Notes: a model not told the origin generated them from the letters alone. A stretch of 64,000 bases of DNA from Acheta domesticus (GCA_031308135.1 JAHLJT010004567.1:129341356-129405355); one strand, 5' to 3'. Shown: positions 43,676 through 55,852, counted from the stretch's first letter. A program made the numbers and translations.

Positions 43676-43985
43676 TGCGAGTCGGCAATCTTAGGATCAC
43701 GCGAACGTGCTACTACATCAACCAAGTCCCGGGAGACCCAGACAAATTCTTCACGGATGTAATTGCACGTCACTTACATTTAACAGATCAGCAGTTCCAT
43801 GGTGAATACACTTTTAAACTCCAAGAATGTTGCCCTGGAGGATTAGGTATGAAATGATGATGATGGAAACAAAATGGACAATTACAAACATACACACATC
43901 GACCAACACCCTTGACCATTCAGGCACAAAAAGGCAGAAACGGCTCTTCAGCCATAGCGCCCTTTGCTTTCCGAGGCGGCTATAA

Positions 43986-43986
<1 letters not shown>
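43676..43986 (-). mobile_element. SINE, family shared with 49432-49745 and 55853-56010
   Basis: On the minus strand the head GGCTGAAGAGCCGTTTCTGC is followed by TGCCTGAATGGTCAAGGG. The body ends in TGGAACTGCTGATCTG, GACGTGCAATTACATCCGTG and GAAGAATTTGTCT. The same words occur in plus orientation at 49432-49745. It begins at a TAA microsatellite. Confidence 0.7.
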
Positions 43987-44016
<30 letters not shown>

Positions 44017-44038
44017 TATAATTATTATTATTATTATT
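43987..44038. repeat. (AAT)n/(ATT)n microsatellite
   Basis: AAT units change to ATT units in the middle, forming a small AT palindrome next to the left end of the element at 44039-49059. Confidence 0.9.
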
Positions 44039-44724
44039 TCTGTAGAAAAAAACATTAGGACACTAATGAACTACATTTTTCCTAAAGTGTATCTTTTGTT
44101 TATTTCCCCCAGGGTTGACCTTTGAGGTTTTAATTTATTAAAAGTCAATAGAGGTGCCACGCCATATCCAAATGAGAAAACTCACGGTCGCTGGCGTCCA
44201 TTGCGTGACCACGTTTTGAAAGGAAGTCATACGATTCCGCTTTGAAAATCGTTACACAGTTGTGAAATATATGCACATGAAAATGTATAGAAGAATTCAA
44301 TATCAGCTCGACGTAGTTTCATAAAAAGTATTTGCCGTAGACGACAATTGTTGTAAATATGGAAAGCTTTTAAACTCGATTCTGGCTGACTTTACTGCAA
44401 CGCCAATCCTCACTATCGCGCAGGTCCATGCAGTTGTCAGATATTGGTACCTATTCAGACTACGTATGTCTTTGTTCCAGTGTACAGTACTGTGAACGTT
44501 TGTTTAAAGTGCCTTTCATGCTTGCACTACTATAACGAACTCCTCAGGAGAGCTGGTCCTAATGCACACGGAGGATATTATTTGAAGATTTCAACTAATG
44601 TATGCCATTTTATGCAAAACAAAATTTAACTTGGATGTGTTTTAAATAAAAAATAAATTACGTCTTTATTCTGTTAATATCCTCTCCATCCCCCCTTTTC
44701 ACTATTTTCTCAAAACATTTCTGG

Positions 44725-45431
44725 CTATTTCATTTCTGGCAAACGTATTTGAATGACAACCGACTTGCGAAGTTGTCTTTTGATGTTACCAAAAACCCTG
44801 TCAGGTGGGATAAATGAGCTGTCCACTTTTAGGAACCCTACTTCTATATCTTCTAGATTTTCAGTAGCTTTGAGAACAAACCAGTGGCATATTGTGCTGA
44901 TCACCTGCCTGATTCTTTTTCTGACCCCCACATCAATCAGAAAGAAACTGGAGTTTTTTGCTCCTTCGAAGTTTAGGTGTGTCACTCTCCGGTGATCATC
45001 GACACAATTGGTTCAATACTTCGCAAATTTATGTTCCAACCAAATTTACGAAATCACAATGTCAGTGTTCTAGGGAGACTCGGAGGAGCCCTCTCAGATT
45101 ATAAAGTTGTGAAGCTACATTTAAAGTAAATAACAGTTCGCTGGACTGGCACCTTTGGCAACGCTACATTCTTTTGAAAATCGTAGATTAGAGTTAATTC
45201 ACCTTCGGTATTTCCTTTCACCGTTTTGTAGAACACGTCAGCTCCTCTTAATCGTAACAAACCGGAAGGCTTATCAACGTTTTCTTCCTGGCTAGGGGGC
45301 CATGGTCTATAGGAAAATATACTTCCAAACGTTTCCTCCGTAACTGCGACGGACATCCTCAGTGGCGATGTCTCGAACGAAGAATCCACTTCGATGGTTC
45401 CTCGATGACTGATGGATGATGACATCCACAT
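44725..45431 (-). pseudogene. DUF7869-like (transposase-like) gene remnant, copy 1
   Basis: Frames on the minus strand read LRGADVFYKTVKGNTEGELT then YDFQKNVALPKVP. After frameshifts they read VRKRIRQVISTICHWFVL and SFIPPDRVFGNIKRQLRKS. The F/DCQKN-x-LPKVP and H/S-SF-x-P-DR-x-FG patterns are hallmarks of a large insect repeat protein family (DUF7869) thought to be transposase-derived. Several frameshifts; not functional. A parallel remnant sits at 50790-51260. Confidence 0.6.
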
Positions 45432-46122
45432 CCATGATAGACCACGACCCCCTAGCCCGGAAGGAAAAGTTGATCACAACTCCTGCCGTGAAAGCCTACT
45501 TTGTTATATAAACTGGAAGGCTGTTTTGAGTCTCTAGTTCGGTAAATCTGATGTCAGTTAGCGTGCGTTGAATCCAGATATGGCACGGCGACCGCCATTC
45601 CTGTTGAGCTTGGCAGGTTTTGCAAACGTCGCACATTTAGCGGGTTTGTAACCGAAGACAATGCGCAGTTAGCAGCGTTTGGAACCGAACATGATTTTCT
45701 ACATACATTTTCTGCATTTTCTGCGGTTTCTGCGGTAAATTATCCATCGTACAATCTATTCTATCGTAGAAAGGATCAAAAACTCTAATGGAAGTGTGCC
45801 CAAATCAAAATCAATAAAAATGCATTAAGCGGCTTTGCATCTGGGCTACTCATGTGAGATGCACATATTCAAGCTGACTCAAACCCCGTCTCCAAACTCC
45901 ACTCGTATTTATGCGCCTCAAGAACGCTTATCTTCCGTCAGGGAAGGAACGGGGATAGGTCACATGTTGCAGAGATGACGCTGCAGGGTATATTTTCAAT
46001 AGTTTGGAAATTGTGGACTTCGGAGGTTGACTCAGGATAATCGTGAGTCAAGCGCCTATTTTTCGGCGCTCGCCAGTGCGAGCCTGTAGCTGACTCATCA
46101 GCGGGCGGGCATGTGGTGAACT

Positions 46123-46504
46123 TGTGTTGTAGCAATAGCAGGCGGATATGACTAGGGCATATTAGCCAGGATACATTTGCGGCACGGCGCCGAATTGATA
46201 TCTTCATTAAGTGCTCACGCACTGCGCTCCAGGGCGAGCGGTCGGACTTGTCCGGGGGAGACGTCAGTCTCATCTTTAGCGACGCGGTCAAGTGTTCGCT
46301 GTACCTTGCGGTCAAGGGCGAGTGGGGGACTCGGAAGGCAGTCGCAGGTGCCGGCTAAAATAAGCTGTTCTTAGGAGGGTTCCGTAAAGCACGGATAAAG
46401 TAAATAAACTTGTTCAACATTGTATATCATTCTTTAGTTATTTATAAACTTGTTTTTTTACGAATCCTTCGTGTCTGTGTCTGAATACTTAACGACACCA
46501 CAAC
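46123..46504 (+). mobile_element. Possible solo LTR, copy 1 only
   Basis: The insert starts TGTTGTAGCAATAGC and ends GACACCACAACA (matching short inverted ends). It contains AATAAA near 46402 close to its end and is absent from copy 2, where the flanks join near 52187. No clear target duplication was found, so the boundaries are tentative. Confidence 0.3.
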
Positions 46505-46509
46505 AATTA

Positions 46510-47215
46510 GCACCATCCCTTCCATACGTTTAAAGAAACTATTGTAGCGGTACTGGAGATATGTTTGTATTCATAATTTTTAAGCACAAAATTGACGCAA
46601 TATTTCATGTTAACTATTAAACTTTGAAAACCAATGTGCAGCAATTCAATAAAAGAAATAATTAAGGAGGACAAACATTACATGAAAATTCCCGATCTTT
46701 CATATTGTAATGTGAAGAGACGCCGAGAAAAATTAAATCTTTCGTATCTTCCTAAAATTCCAAGAAACAAGTAAACATCGGACATATGCTATCTTGAGAT
46801 TGTATTGCAATCTACTCTTATAGCAAGTTTGAAGAGAAAATTTGCTGCTATTTGTGTGAAAATTTAAAAATTGTCCCAGGGGCTTTTTTTAAGTAGTATC
46901 ACCAAATTTGAAAGAGTCTTTTTCAAACTCGAAAAGCCTTGAAGCTGGCCAGAGCAACCAGGGAATACTATTTTCGATAAAATTTCAGAGAATAAATAAG
47001 CGCTAGTGTTCTTCACAGATGGACAGACAGACAAATGGACGGACTTTTCCAAAAAAAAAATTGTTTCAGTATCAGAGTCCTCCAAAACTTGCCTTTACAT
47101 TAAAACCCTGCAATCGATTTTCCGCAACATTACATAACATTCTTTGTATTATGAATTATATTACTCAGAATCTCGTACTTACGTATATGGAATGTAAAAC
47201 TGATGTTGTGATGGG
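46510..47215 (+). mobile_element. R1-family fragment inside composite copy 1
   Basis: Runs from CAATTAGCACCATC to the GGACAGACAGACAAATGGAC block (about 47022) and a decayed 3' end GGAATGTAAAAC (47190-47201). Collinear with 52187-52866. Confidence 0.7.
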
Positions 47216-47229
47216 AAAATAGCGAGAGC

Positions 47230-47370
47230 ATGTGGGGTCACAAGGGAAACGCCTGCTTGCCTAGCCCGCTCGCTCCCCCCTGCTGCTGCCCCTCTCCCTT
47301 TGCAGCCGCGGGCCCTGAGGGGGCCGCCCCCCCCCTCGCAGCAGCTGCGGGGGGCTTTATACTTTGCCAA
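47230..47370. other. GC-rich patch, duplicated at 52890-53020
   Basis: A cytosine/guanine-rich island (CCCGCTCGCTCCCCCCTGC, GGGGCCGCCCCCCC) in an AT-rich setting. The same word order with moderate divergence is found in copy 2. No coding role is seen. Confidence 0.7.
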
Positions 47371-47786
47371 AATTGACTTCAGTATGTACCTGTTAATCCG
47401 ATTTCAACGGCTGACGCAACGGGGTTGGATTCAAAGAGCACGTCGTCATCGAGCTACAAGTCCAGATTTTTTTAATTTCATCCCGGAACTGTGAAAGAAA
47501 TTGGGAATCATTTTTGGATATCGTGTTTGGAAATAAGGCTTCATAGTGTTCTATATACATTAAATACAAATCAAATGTCGTTTACTGATTGAAAATCGGA
47601 CCATTTGTTCAGTCGGTATTAAGTGAAGTAATTTAGCTTATTTTAGACTGCTACGTGGTGACGACAATTTGTGCTAGCGTTTGTACACATTTAGCCTTAA
47701 GGATACGCTTAGGCAATGGAAACCGAGCGGTTTCTTCACGCGAAAAAAACAATTTCTTTGGAAATTTTTATTGATAGGTTGCCCTC

Positions 47787-48310
47787 CTATCTGCGGTAGT
47801 TAGCAGAGTTTAGATTTCTAGCTAAAATATATTCAGTTTTAGAGATATTTATTGTTAGCCCCCATTTCTGGTATTCTTCGAACATCTTCCTAAGCATGTG
47901 AGGAATATCGACTTCATCATCTGGCAATATCAATTGGTCATCAGAAAAAATAAATGTGAACAATTTATCACTTCGCTTTGTTCTCATTGAAATTCTCATG
48001 TTCGCGCAGGTCTTAGATATATTTTTAGGAGTGTGAGAGCGATTACACATCCTTGTCGCAGATCTTTGGTGACAGGGAATTCTTCAGATATTTTCGATAT
48101 ATCTTCACCCTACTAGAAAAATTAACGTACAGTACTTTCACTGTCCGTGTACATAGACCGGTAAATCTATTTGCTTTTCTTGCCAAGCAACATTTACAGA
48201 GAGGAATGCTGTTATTCATCTTTTCAAGATCTATAAAAACCAAGTGGGTTTCAAAGTCAATTACTAACCCTTTCTCCACGAGGTGCTTTAAACAGATAAG
48301 AATTCATACA
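47787..48310 (-). pseudogene. RTE-like reverse transcriptase fragment, copy 1
   Basis: Minus-strand frames give THLVFIDLEKMNNSIPLCK (RT motif A, normally EKAYDS), RTVKVLYVNFSSRVKIYRKY, then IFSDDQLILPDDEVDIPH (motif C, normally FADD) and EEYQKWGLTINISKTEY. The style is that of RTE-clade LINEs. It is broken by frameshifts and truncated on both sides. The matching fragment in copy 2 is at 53440-54730. Confidence 0.75.
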
Positions 48311-49058
48311 TAATTTTCCAGCATGAAATCCATTTTCTTGATCTAGTTCGTGTATGTGATTTATATTTCTTTATTTTATAACTACATAGGTGGGCCGAAT
48401 CTGTACCGCAAATAACTAAAAAAACAATTAACCTGAGAACATTTCAACCCCCAAGAGACAAACCGAAGGGTGTTTTCACATTTATCTATTATGTAACCCT
48501 AAAATTGTACTGTATCTTAAAAGAGAATTTTGTATTCTATGTTTCATACGATGTTTTGTGTATATTCTATGCCTACAGTAGGTGTTATACGCGGCAGCAG
48601 AGGGCCAAAGTCCAATGCTTCAATAAATGAAATTAAAATAAAAGATTGTGTTACTGTCTGCAAAAAAATCAAGACCACTACGCTCATAACCACACCTGCT
48701 CTAGAATTCCTGACACTCTGACGCAATTATTTTATATTTACAACAATTTTCGTTCTCGACATATTTCCTTATAAAAGTATAGTCGAGGTATTATTGAATT
48801 GTACTATGAATTTTGTAATAGATACACTTCATTACTCTGTAACGATTATCAAAGAGGAATCATATTCCATTCTTTGAAAATTCAGTCACGCAATGGACGC
48901 CAATGGTCTTGTGTTTTGATATTTTGTCTTGGCGTGACACCTCTATTGACATTTAATAAATAAAAAGTCACAGGTAATTTCAACCCCCAGAGAAATAAAG
49001 AAGAGAAACGTAGAAAAAATTGCTATTGTTAATGAAAACTCCAGTATGTTTTTTCAGA

Positions 49059-49059
<1 letters not shown>

Positions 49060-49103
<44 letters not shown>
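49060..49103. repeat. (AAT)n microsatellite
   Basis: About 14 AAT units join the right end of composite copy 1 to a truncated LINE. Confidence 0.95.
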
Positions 49104-49104
<1 letters not shown>

Positions 49105-49420
49105 CATGAGTTTGGAAATCGAGATCACCCGAATGTGGGGCTTAAAAGCACAGGTCGTAGCGATAGTTATCGTAGGTCTAGGATTTGTTCCGAAAAATTT
49201 GTGTATGAACCTGTCTGAACTTTCAGGTAATTCAAAAGACATTGGAATTGCAAGAAATCGCTTTATTTGGAACAGCCCACATTTTGCGCAAAGTATTGTA
49301 GAGGCACCGGCTGTTTCTAGATCTACTCCTTAGGTAGCTGGTTGCAACCTGGAGCTGATTTTATATTCAGCCGACACATAACATCTTTCGTCGTAATATA
49401 GAGGAATAATAATGAATGAT
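49104..49420 (+). pseudogene. 3' end of a second restriction-endonuclease-type LINE
   Basis: The frame reads SLEIEITRMWGLKAQVVAIV and later PKNLCMNLSELSGNSKDI, the C-terminal part of the endonuclease region. It corresponds to SLEIEISRMWGVKAQVVPIV on the minus strand at 61752-62305 and more distantly to LALEIKQMWKLQSVKTYPLV of the Dong-like element. The 3' untranslated part shares CTCCTTAGGTAGCTGGTTGC with that copy. It is 5'-truncated exactly at an AAT microsatellite and ends at AGGAATAATAATG. Confidence 0.75.
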
Positions 49421-49431
49421 AGGTGTAACGA

Positions 49432-49745
49432 ATAGACGAGGTCACTAAAGCTGAAGAGCCGTAGCTGCCTAGTGCCTGAAGGGTCGAGGGTTCGAATCCC
49501 GCCCGCGGCGTGGAAGTTTGTCATCAGCACTTCATAAGTCACCTTTCGGGGCTAACAACTTTGGAGCTTAAAAATGGATTCAGCATGGAACCGCTGATCC
49601 TCTATAAGTAAGTCACGTGCAATTACGTCCGGGAAGAATTTGTCTCTTGTTGCAGCAGTTGCATGTTCGCGTTGTTCTAAGATAACCGATTCGCAAATAA
49701 AATACCAACATGATAATAATAATGATGAAAATAATATTAATAATA
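49432..49745 (+). mobile_element. tRNA-derived SINE
   Basis: Head GAGGTCACTAAAGCTGAAGA, then GCCGTAGCTGCCTAGTGCC and the B box GAGGGTTCGAATCCCG. The body holds GGATTCAGCATGGAACCGC, CACGTGCAATTACGTCC and a 3' AT-rich tail of AAT units. The same family lies at 43676-43986 (minus) and 55853-56010. Confidence 0.8.
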
Positions 49746-49859
49746 TAATAATCATAATTATAATAATAATACAGTTAGTGGTTTTAACTAATATATGTCA
49801 ATGTAAAAGTTGCAAATAGTTTATATATTAAACACAGGAAATCATCTTTTGGTGAGACA

Positions 49860-49990
49860 AGTGTAAGCCGGAAGATCGGTCGGGAGCTTGTAGCTTGTCC
49901 CGGCTAGAGCGGTGTTGCACAAACTGCTGCGTGTTGCTTGGATGCGGTTGATTTCTCGTGGAAGAACTTTCTGAGCCTTTCAACCTGCTT
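49860..49990 (+). repeat. Dispersed repeat shared with 61015-61080
   Basis: GCCGGAAGATCGGTCGGGAG followed by TGTCCCGGCTA(G/C)AGCGGTG occurs at both places. The 61-kb copy continues into the longer GC-rich repeat that is also found at 33640. Confidence 0.55.
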
Positions 49991-50024
49991 GTAGATAATG
50001 GTGTTAATGTCAGTGAAGCCTATG

Positions 50025-50028
<4 letters not shown>

Positions 50029-50070
<42 letters not shown>

Positions 50071-50081
50071 ATTATTATTAC
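50029..50081. repeat. (ATT)n microsatellite
   Basis: About 17 ATT units at the left end of composite copy 2. Confidence 0.95.
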
Positions 50082-50789
50082 TATAGAAAAATGCACCGGG
50101 ACATTCAAGAAATTTATTTTTTGTAATTGTTTTCTTTATTTCCCCCAGGGTTGACTGCGAGTTTTTAACTTTTTAAAAGCCAATAGAGGTGACACGCGAT
50201 GGCCAAATGAGAAAACCCACGGCTGCAGGCGTCCATCGCGCGACCGAGCTTGGAAGCGAAATCATATGATTCCGCTTTGAAAATCGTTACAGAGATGTGA
50301 AATATATACACTTGAAAATGTATAGAAGAATTCAATATCAGCTCCACGTAGTTTCGAAAGAAAATATTGGTCGTGGCCGAAAATTGCTGTACATATGGAA
50401 AATTTTTAAACTAAATTCTGGCTGACTTTACTGCGACGCCAATCCTCACTACTGTGCAAGTCCATGAAGTTGTCTAATTTTGGTAAATATTCAGAATAAG
50501 TATGTTGTTGTTCAAGTGCACAGCACTGTGAACGTTGGCTTAAAGTGCATTTCATACTTATACAACTCTAACGAACTCCTCAGGAGTGCTGGTCCTAATG
50601 CACATAGTGAATTTTATTTAAAGATTTGAACTAAGGCATAAAATGTTTATTCCATTTTATGCAAAAGCAACTCAACTTTGGTGTGTTTTAAATAAAATAG
50701 AGAATATATCAATATTACTTATAGATCCCCTTGTTCATTCCCCCTCGTTCACTATTTTCTCAAAATATTTCTGGCAAACCTAATACAAA

Positions 50790-51260
50790 CGGAGTAAATG
50801 AAGATTAACTTGCGAAGCTATTTTCGATGTTACCAAAATCCCTGTCAGGTGGGATGAATGTGTGGTCCACTTTTAGGAACAATACTTCTATTTCTTCTAT
50901 ATTTTCGGCACCTTCGAAAACGAACGAGTGACATAGAATACTGATCATCTGCCTGTTTTTTTTTCTCACCACCACATCAGTCGGAAAGCAACCGGAGTTT
51001 TTGCTCCTCCAAAGTTTATGTGTGTTAGTCTACGGTAAAGTATCGTCGTTATTTGGTTTGACTCTTCGTCATATTCATGTTCCAACCAAATTTACGAAAT
51101 CACCGTGTTGGTGTTCTGGGAAGACTCTGAGGCTCCCTGTCACACTATAAAATTTTAAAGGTACATTTGACGGAAATAACAGTTTGCTTGGTCTGGCACA
51201 TTTGGTAGAACAAGATTGTTTTCAAAATCGCTGCTTAAGAGTTAATTCACTTTCGTTATT
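50790..51260 (-). pseudogene. DUF7869-like (transposase-like) gene remnant, copy 2
   Basis: More decayed version of 44725-45431. The reverse complement still reads VDHTFIPPDRDFGNI around 50840-50880 after correcting frames. Heavily frameshifted. Confidence 0.5.
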
Positions 51261-51708
51261 TTCTTACAGATTTTTGTAGAACCCGTCAGTCCAGTCAGTC
51301 CCTTCTAATCGTAAGAAACTTAAAGGTAGTTTTGATTATCTAGTTCAGTTAGCCTGACGTCAGTTGGCGAGCTTTGAATCCGGATGTGGCACGGCGACCG
51401 CCATGCCTGCTGAACTTAACAAGTTCTGCAAACGTCGGATATTTAGTAAGTTTGCAATCGAAGATAATGCGCAGTTAGCTGCTTTTGGAACCAAACATGA
51501 TTTTCAACAGCAATTTTCTACGGTTAATAGAGGGTGTTCCGTCGCAAAATCTATTTCACCGGATAGATGATAAAAAAAACAATACGGCAGTGTGCCTAAC
51601 TCATAATCGATAAAAAAATGCATTTTGCCTCATTGCATCTAAACTACTTATGTGAGATTCACATATTTAAGCTCACTCATCAGCACATCCGTGTGCGGGG
51701 GTGTGAGA

Positions 51709-51822
51709 TAGAGAGAGGGTGAGTAAGAGTGAGAGAGACAGTGTGACAAAGAATGTGAGAAAGAGACAGTGTGAGAGAGTGTGAGAGAGCATGTGAGAAA
51801 GCGGAAAGAGAGAGAGAGAGAC
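51709..51822. repeat. Purine-rich (GA)n-type low-complexity tract
   Basis: Irregular GAGAGA/GTGAGA units on the plus strand over about 115 bp. The complementary frame gives a spurious Ser/Leu/His-rich reading. Confidence 0.9.
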
Positions 51823-51839
51823 GAATTCGAATTAATTTT

Positions 51840-52866
51840 TCGATTCTCCCAATGAAACAACTGAAACACGATTTTGAGAATATTATTGAAGAGTAAATCC
51901 TGGTCGAAACCAATGTCGTTCAAAATGTTTGGGAAAAGGCGCGTGAGTCTTTTCGAAAATGTGGAAATTCGAGCTAATTTTTGCAGAATACTTTTGAGTT
52001 TTCGAGAAAATTTATTAAACATAATTTACAGCACGTGTACTGGTAAATGCAATACAGTATACAAGTCAAACTAATTGTTCATATTAACGATATGAGAGAT
52101 ATGAAAATACTTTTAATGTGAAAAATTGGAAAGAACAAAAGAATAGAGAAACACGGAATTTATATAATCTGATATTAAACAATTAGCACCATTCCTACTA
52201 CACATTTAAAGAAAAAATTGGCCGTTTCTGAGAAATGTTTGTTTTCATAAATTTTTATGTACAAATTTAACGCAATATTGCACGTAAGCTACTAAAATTT
52301 TAAAAAAAGGGCAGGAAGTCAATATAAGAACTAATTAGGCAGAACAAACATTACTTAAAAAATCTCGATCTTTAATATTGTAATGTGGGGAGACACCGAG
52401 AAAGATTCCAGTTTTTGTAACTCGTAAAATTTCAAAGAAGATAGTAAACATCGAACCTATGCCATCTTGAGAAGAATATTGCAATGTATTCTGATAGCAA
52501 ATTTAAAGACAAAATTTGCTGCCATTTTTGTGAAAATTAAAAAAGTTGTACCAGAGGTTTCATTTAGAGTAGTATTACTAAATTTGAAAGAATCTTTTTC
52601 CAACTCGCAAAGCATTAAGGCTGGACAGAGAGACTTTTTTCGATAAAATTCTAGGAATAGTCAAGCGCTAGTGTTCTTCACAGATGGACGGACAGACGGA
52701 CGGTTTTCAAAAAAACAACAAAACTTTTTCGGCGTCAGGGGCCAACAAAACATGCTTTTCCATTGAAACTCTGAAAACGATATTTCGCAGCATTACATAA
52801 CTTTCTCTGTAGTGCGTATTTTATATCTTAGTATCTCGTACTTACGTATACGAGAATGTAAAACAG
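51840..52866 (+). mobile_element. R1-family fragment inside composite copy 2
   Basis: Contains TTTGCAGAATACTTTTGAG, CAATTAGCACCATTCC, the GGACGGACAGACGGACGG block at 52685-52702 and a decayed hairpin ending CGAGAATGTAAAAC. Better preserved than its counterpart at 46510-47215. Confidence 0.7.
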
Positions 52867-52889
52867 ATGTTTTGATGGGAAAATAGAGA

Positions 52890-53020
52890 GGACATGTGGA
52901 GCCACAAGGGAAACGCCTGCTTGCCTAGCTCGCCCGCTCCCCCCTGGCGCTGTCCCGTGCCCCATCCACCCGCCCACCCTGAGGGGGCGGCGCCCCCCTC
53001 CACCGGGGCTGCGGGGGGCT
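52890..53020. other. GC-rich patch, partner of 47230-47370
   Basis: CCCGCTCCCCCCTGGCG, CCCACCCTGAGGGGGCGG and GGCTGCGGGGGGCTTTT lie in the same positions as in copy 1. Confidence 0.7.
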
Positions 53021-53439
53021 TTTTATTTTGTCAAATTTGACTTTTGGATGCACCAGTTCGTCCGATTCGATGACTGACACGGCGTTGGATTCCAGGAGCA
53101 CATCGTCTTCGCGTTACAAGCACACATTTTTCAATTTCATCCTGGAACTCTGAGAAAAATTCAAAAACAGTTTTGCTTATCGTGTTTGGAAATATGGCTT
53201 CGTAGTGTAATTTGTAAATTAATTACAAATCAAATGTCGTTTACTGATTGAAAATGGGATGATTTCTTCAGACGGTATAAGTGAAGTAATCATGCTTTTT
53301 TTGGTCCTTTTGCGTGGTGGCAGCAAGTTGTGCTAGTGTCTGTACTCATTTAACCTTAAGAATAGGCTTACGCAATGGAAACCGAGCGGTTTGTTCACGC
53401 GAAAAAACAAATGCTTTGAAAATTACTATCGATCTGTGG

Positions 53440-54730
53440 CCCTCCTATCTGCGGTAGTTAGCAGAGTTTACAGTGACAGCTACAATATATTCAGTTTTAA
53501 GGATATTTATTGTTAGCCCCTATTTCTGGTATTCGTCGAACAGATTTTTCAACTTCTGATATATATTCTCTTCATCTTCTGTCAATATCAATTGGTAGTC
53601 AAAAGAAATCTATGTGAACACTTTATCACTTCCCGTTAAATTTCTCATATTCGCGCAAGTTCACCTCCATCTCTCCAAAGCAGTATTTTTAGGAGTGTGA
53701 GAGCGGTTGCAAATCCTTTTCGTAGATCTTTGGTGACAGGAAATGTTTCAGACGTTTTTCGAACTATCTTCACCTCACTAGTACAATTAACGTACAGTAC
53801 TTTCACTGTCCGTGTACATACACCGGTAACTCTATTTGGTTTCATTGCTAACCAAAATTTACAGAGAAGAATGCTGTTATTCGCCTCTTACAGATCTATG
53901 AAAGCCAAATTGTTTTCAAGGTCTCTTCCTAACCTTCTCTCCACGAGCTGCTTTAAACCGAAAACACAGTCCATACATGATTTTCCAGCACGAAATCCAT
54001 TTCATTGTTCTAGTTTGTATCTGATTTTCAATTCTTTATTTTGTATTTTATCAATAGTGTCTTCAAAGAGAATTTGGCACACTCTTTCATTTGTAAATGT
54101 AGCAAACTTGTCTCTCTCCTTGCTTGTAAATATTAGATGTATAAGCAGTTTTCGACTCAGGGGGAACAATTTCATTCCTTAAGAAACAGATGAAAACGTA
54201 AGCAAACAGCTCGTGAAGCAATGTACGTCCCTTACAGAAAGACTTCTATGCGGAGTTCGTTTGGTGCAGCTGTGCGTCCTTATTTCATGGATCTAAGGGC
54301 TTTCTTTATCTAATTGACTGACGTCATTTTGTGTAAAAATCTGATCAGAGAAACTTATTGCATTGTCCGGTTGAGTTACAAATTCTGGACCATCATTAGT
54401 TGACAGCTTATGATATAAATTCTCCACTCTTTTATGGAATTAAGACTTACGGGCAAAGTCTCTTTTCTGTTTGTTTTGGGAGATTTTAATATTGTCCATA
54501 TTTCAGTGGCTTTTCTATATCCCACGTGTTCATCAACAGTCTTACATTTTTTATCTCATATTTATTTTTTGGCTTTCGTTACTGCCTCTTTACTTCTCTA
54601 CAACAATGCGGATATTATTTTATATCATCATGGTTTCTTGTTTTAACCATTCGTTATAAGCTTTCGTTGTCTTTCTTACGATTTTCTGCATATTATTATT
54701 CCACCAAAGTTTTTATACTATTTATTTTTA
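53440..54730 (-). pseudogene. RTE-like reverse transcriptase fragment, copy 2
   Basis: Frames show NRVTGVCTRTVKVLYVNCTS and EVKIVRKTSETFPVTKDLRK near 53700-53850. Farther upstream on the minus strand (54040-54700) are the RT entry and the basic linker (IRKTTKAYNEWLKQE). Copy 1 has lost this upstream kilobase. Heavily mutated. Confidence 0.7.
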
Positions 54731-55795
54731 TTATTATTAAGTTTTAGCAATTCACAAAGAGCCTCAAATGCGAACTCAATCATGCATGTTACTACACCAT
54801 TTTACATTATTTTTGTTTCAGTATAGCTTATTTCGTTCAAACCATACATCTTAATATGTCTCTTTATATCTAAAAAACAATGATGTGTCACATACCCCCT
54901 ATATGTATCTCTAGCCTGGACTGCTGCAGCCAAAACAAACACCAACAAAATGCAAATCTTCCAAAAGCTATTACTACGCACCATCTCATACCTTCCCTGG
55001 TACAATGCAAATGCACAGTTACAAAACGAACTTGGTATTACACCAATTCCCACTCACTTTTTCCTTCTATCCATACAATTCTATTCTCAAATAATCCAGA
55101 TACTTTCAGTAATTCCCCTTCAAATAGGAAAGTAGAATACGCAACTCAAGAGACCGAAATAAGAGTTACGCAGAGCATTTTTCTTCCCCTTCATAGGCAA
55201 ACTGATTTCCTCATTTACCTATTGTGTATCCCAATATTGTATTTTCTCATAAACCAGAATTTTGTATCCTATGTATCATACGTTGTTTTGTAAATATTCT
55301 ATGTCTACAATATTTTTATACGCGACAGCAGAGGACCAAAGGCCTATGCTCCAATTAATGAAATTAAAATAAAAACATTGAGTTACTCTCAGCGAACAAA
55401 TGAACAGCACTCCGCTCCACTCACAACGAGACCTGCTCTAGAATCCGCGACATTTTGACGGAATTATTCTATATTTACAACAATTTTCGTCCTCGACAAA
55501 TATTTTTTGATGAGACTATATCCAGCTGATATTGAAGTGTACTACAAATTGTCTAATCCATATACTTCATAATTCTGTAACGATTTTCAAAGAGGGATCA
55601 TATGACATTCTTTGAAAACTCTGTCACGCAATGGATGACGACAGCCGTGTGTTTTGACATTTAGTCATGGCGTGACACCTCCATTGACTTGTAATAAATA
55701 AAAAGGCTCAGGTAATTTCAACCCCCAGGGAAATGAAGTAGAGATACGAAAAAAGAAGTGCTTTTGTTGATGAAAGCCCAAGTGAATTATTTAAT

Positions 55796-55850
55796 AATGA
55801 TAATAATAATAATAAATATAACAATAGTAATAATAATAAATTATAGATGT
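55796..55850. repeat. Imperfect (AAT)n microsatellite
   Basis: AAT/GAT/AAC units at the right end of composite copy 2, next to a SINE head. Confidence 0.85.
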
Positions 55851-55852
55851 CC

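Larger units (their letters stand above)
44039..49059 (-). mobile_element. Composite terminal-inverted-repeat element, copy 1
   Basis: Left end (44039-44420) and right end (48540-49059, inverted) match over several hundred bp. Shared words include CAATAGAGGTG(C/T)CACGCCA, TGGCGTCCATTGCGTGAC and AAAATCGTTACA, as expected for long terminal inverted repeats. The order inside is: a DUF7869-like gene remnant, an insertion at about 45890-46504, an R1 fragment, a GC-rich patch, and an RTE-like RT fragment. The same order, minus or plus small insertions, is found at 50082-55795 in direct orientation. Confidence 0.7.
50082..55795 (-). mobile_element. Composite terminal-inverted-repeat element, copy 2
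   Basis: Directly repeats 44039-49059 with the same internal order: left inverted repeat 50082-50480, DUF7869-like remnant, R1 fragment, GC-rich patch, RTE-like RT fragment (longer here by about 1 kb), right inverted repeat 55260-55795. It differs by a (GA)n-like purine tract at 51709-51822 and by lacking the insert at 46123-46504. The two copies lie about 6.05 kb apart, start to start. Confidence 0.7.

Noticed and set aside
49432..49510. Functional tRNA gene
   Set aside because: The B box is good, but the acceptor and anticodon stems do not form and the same sequence recurs in SINE copies.
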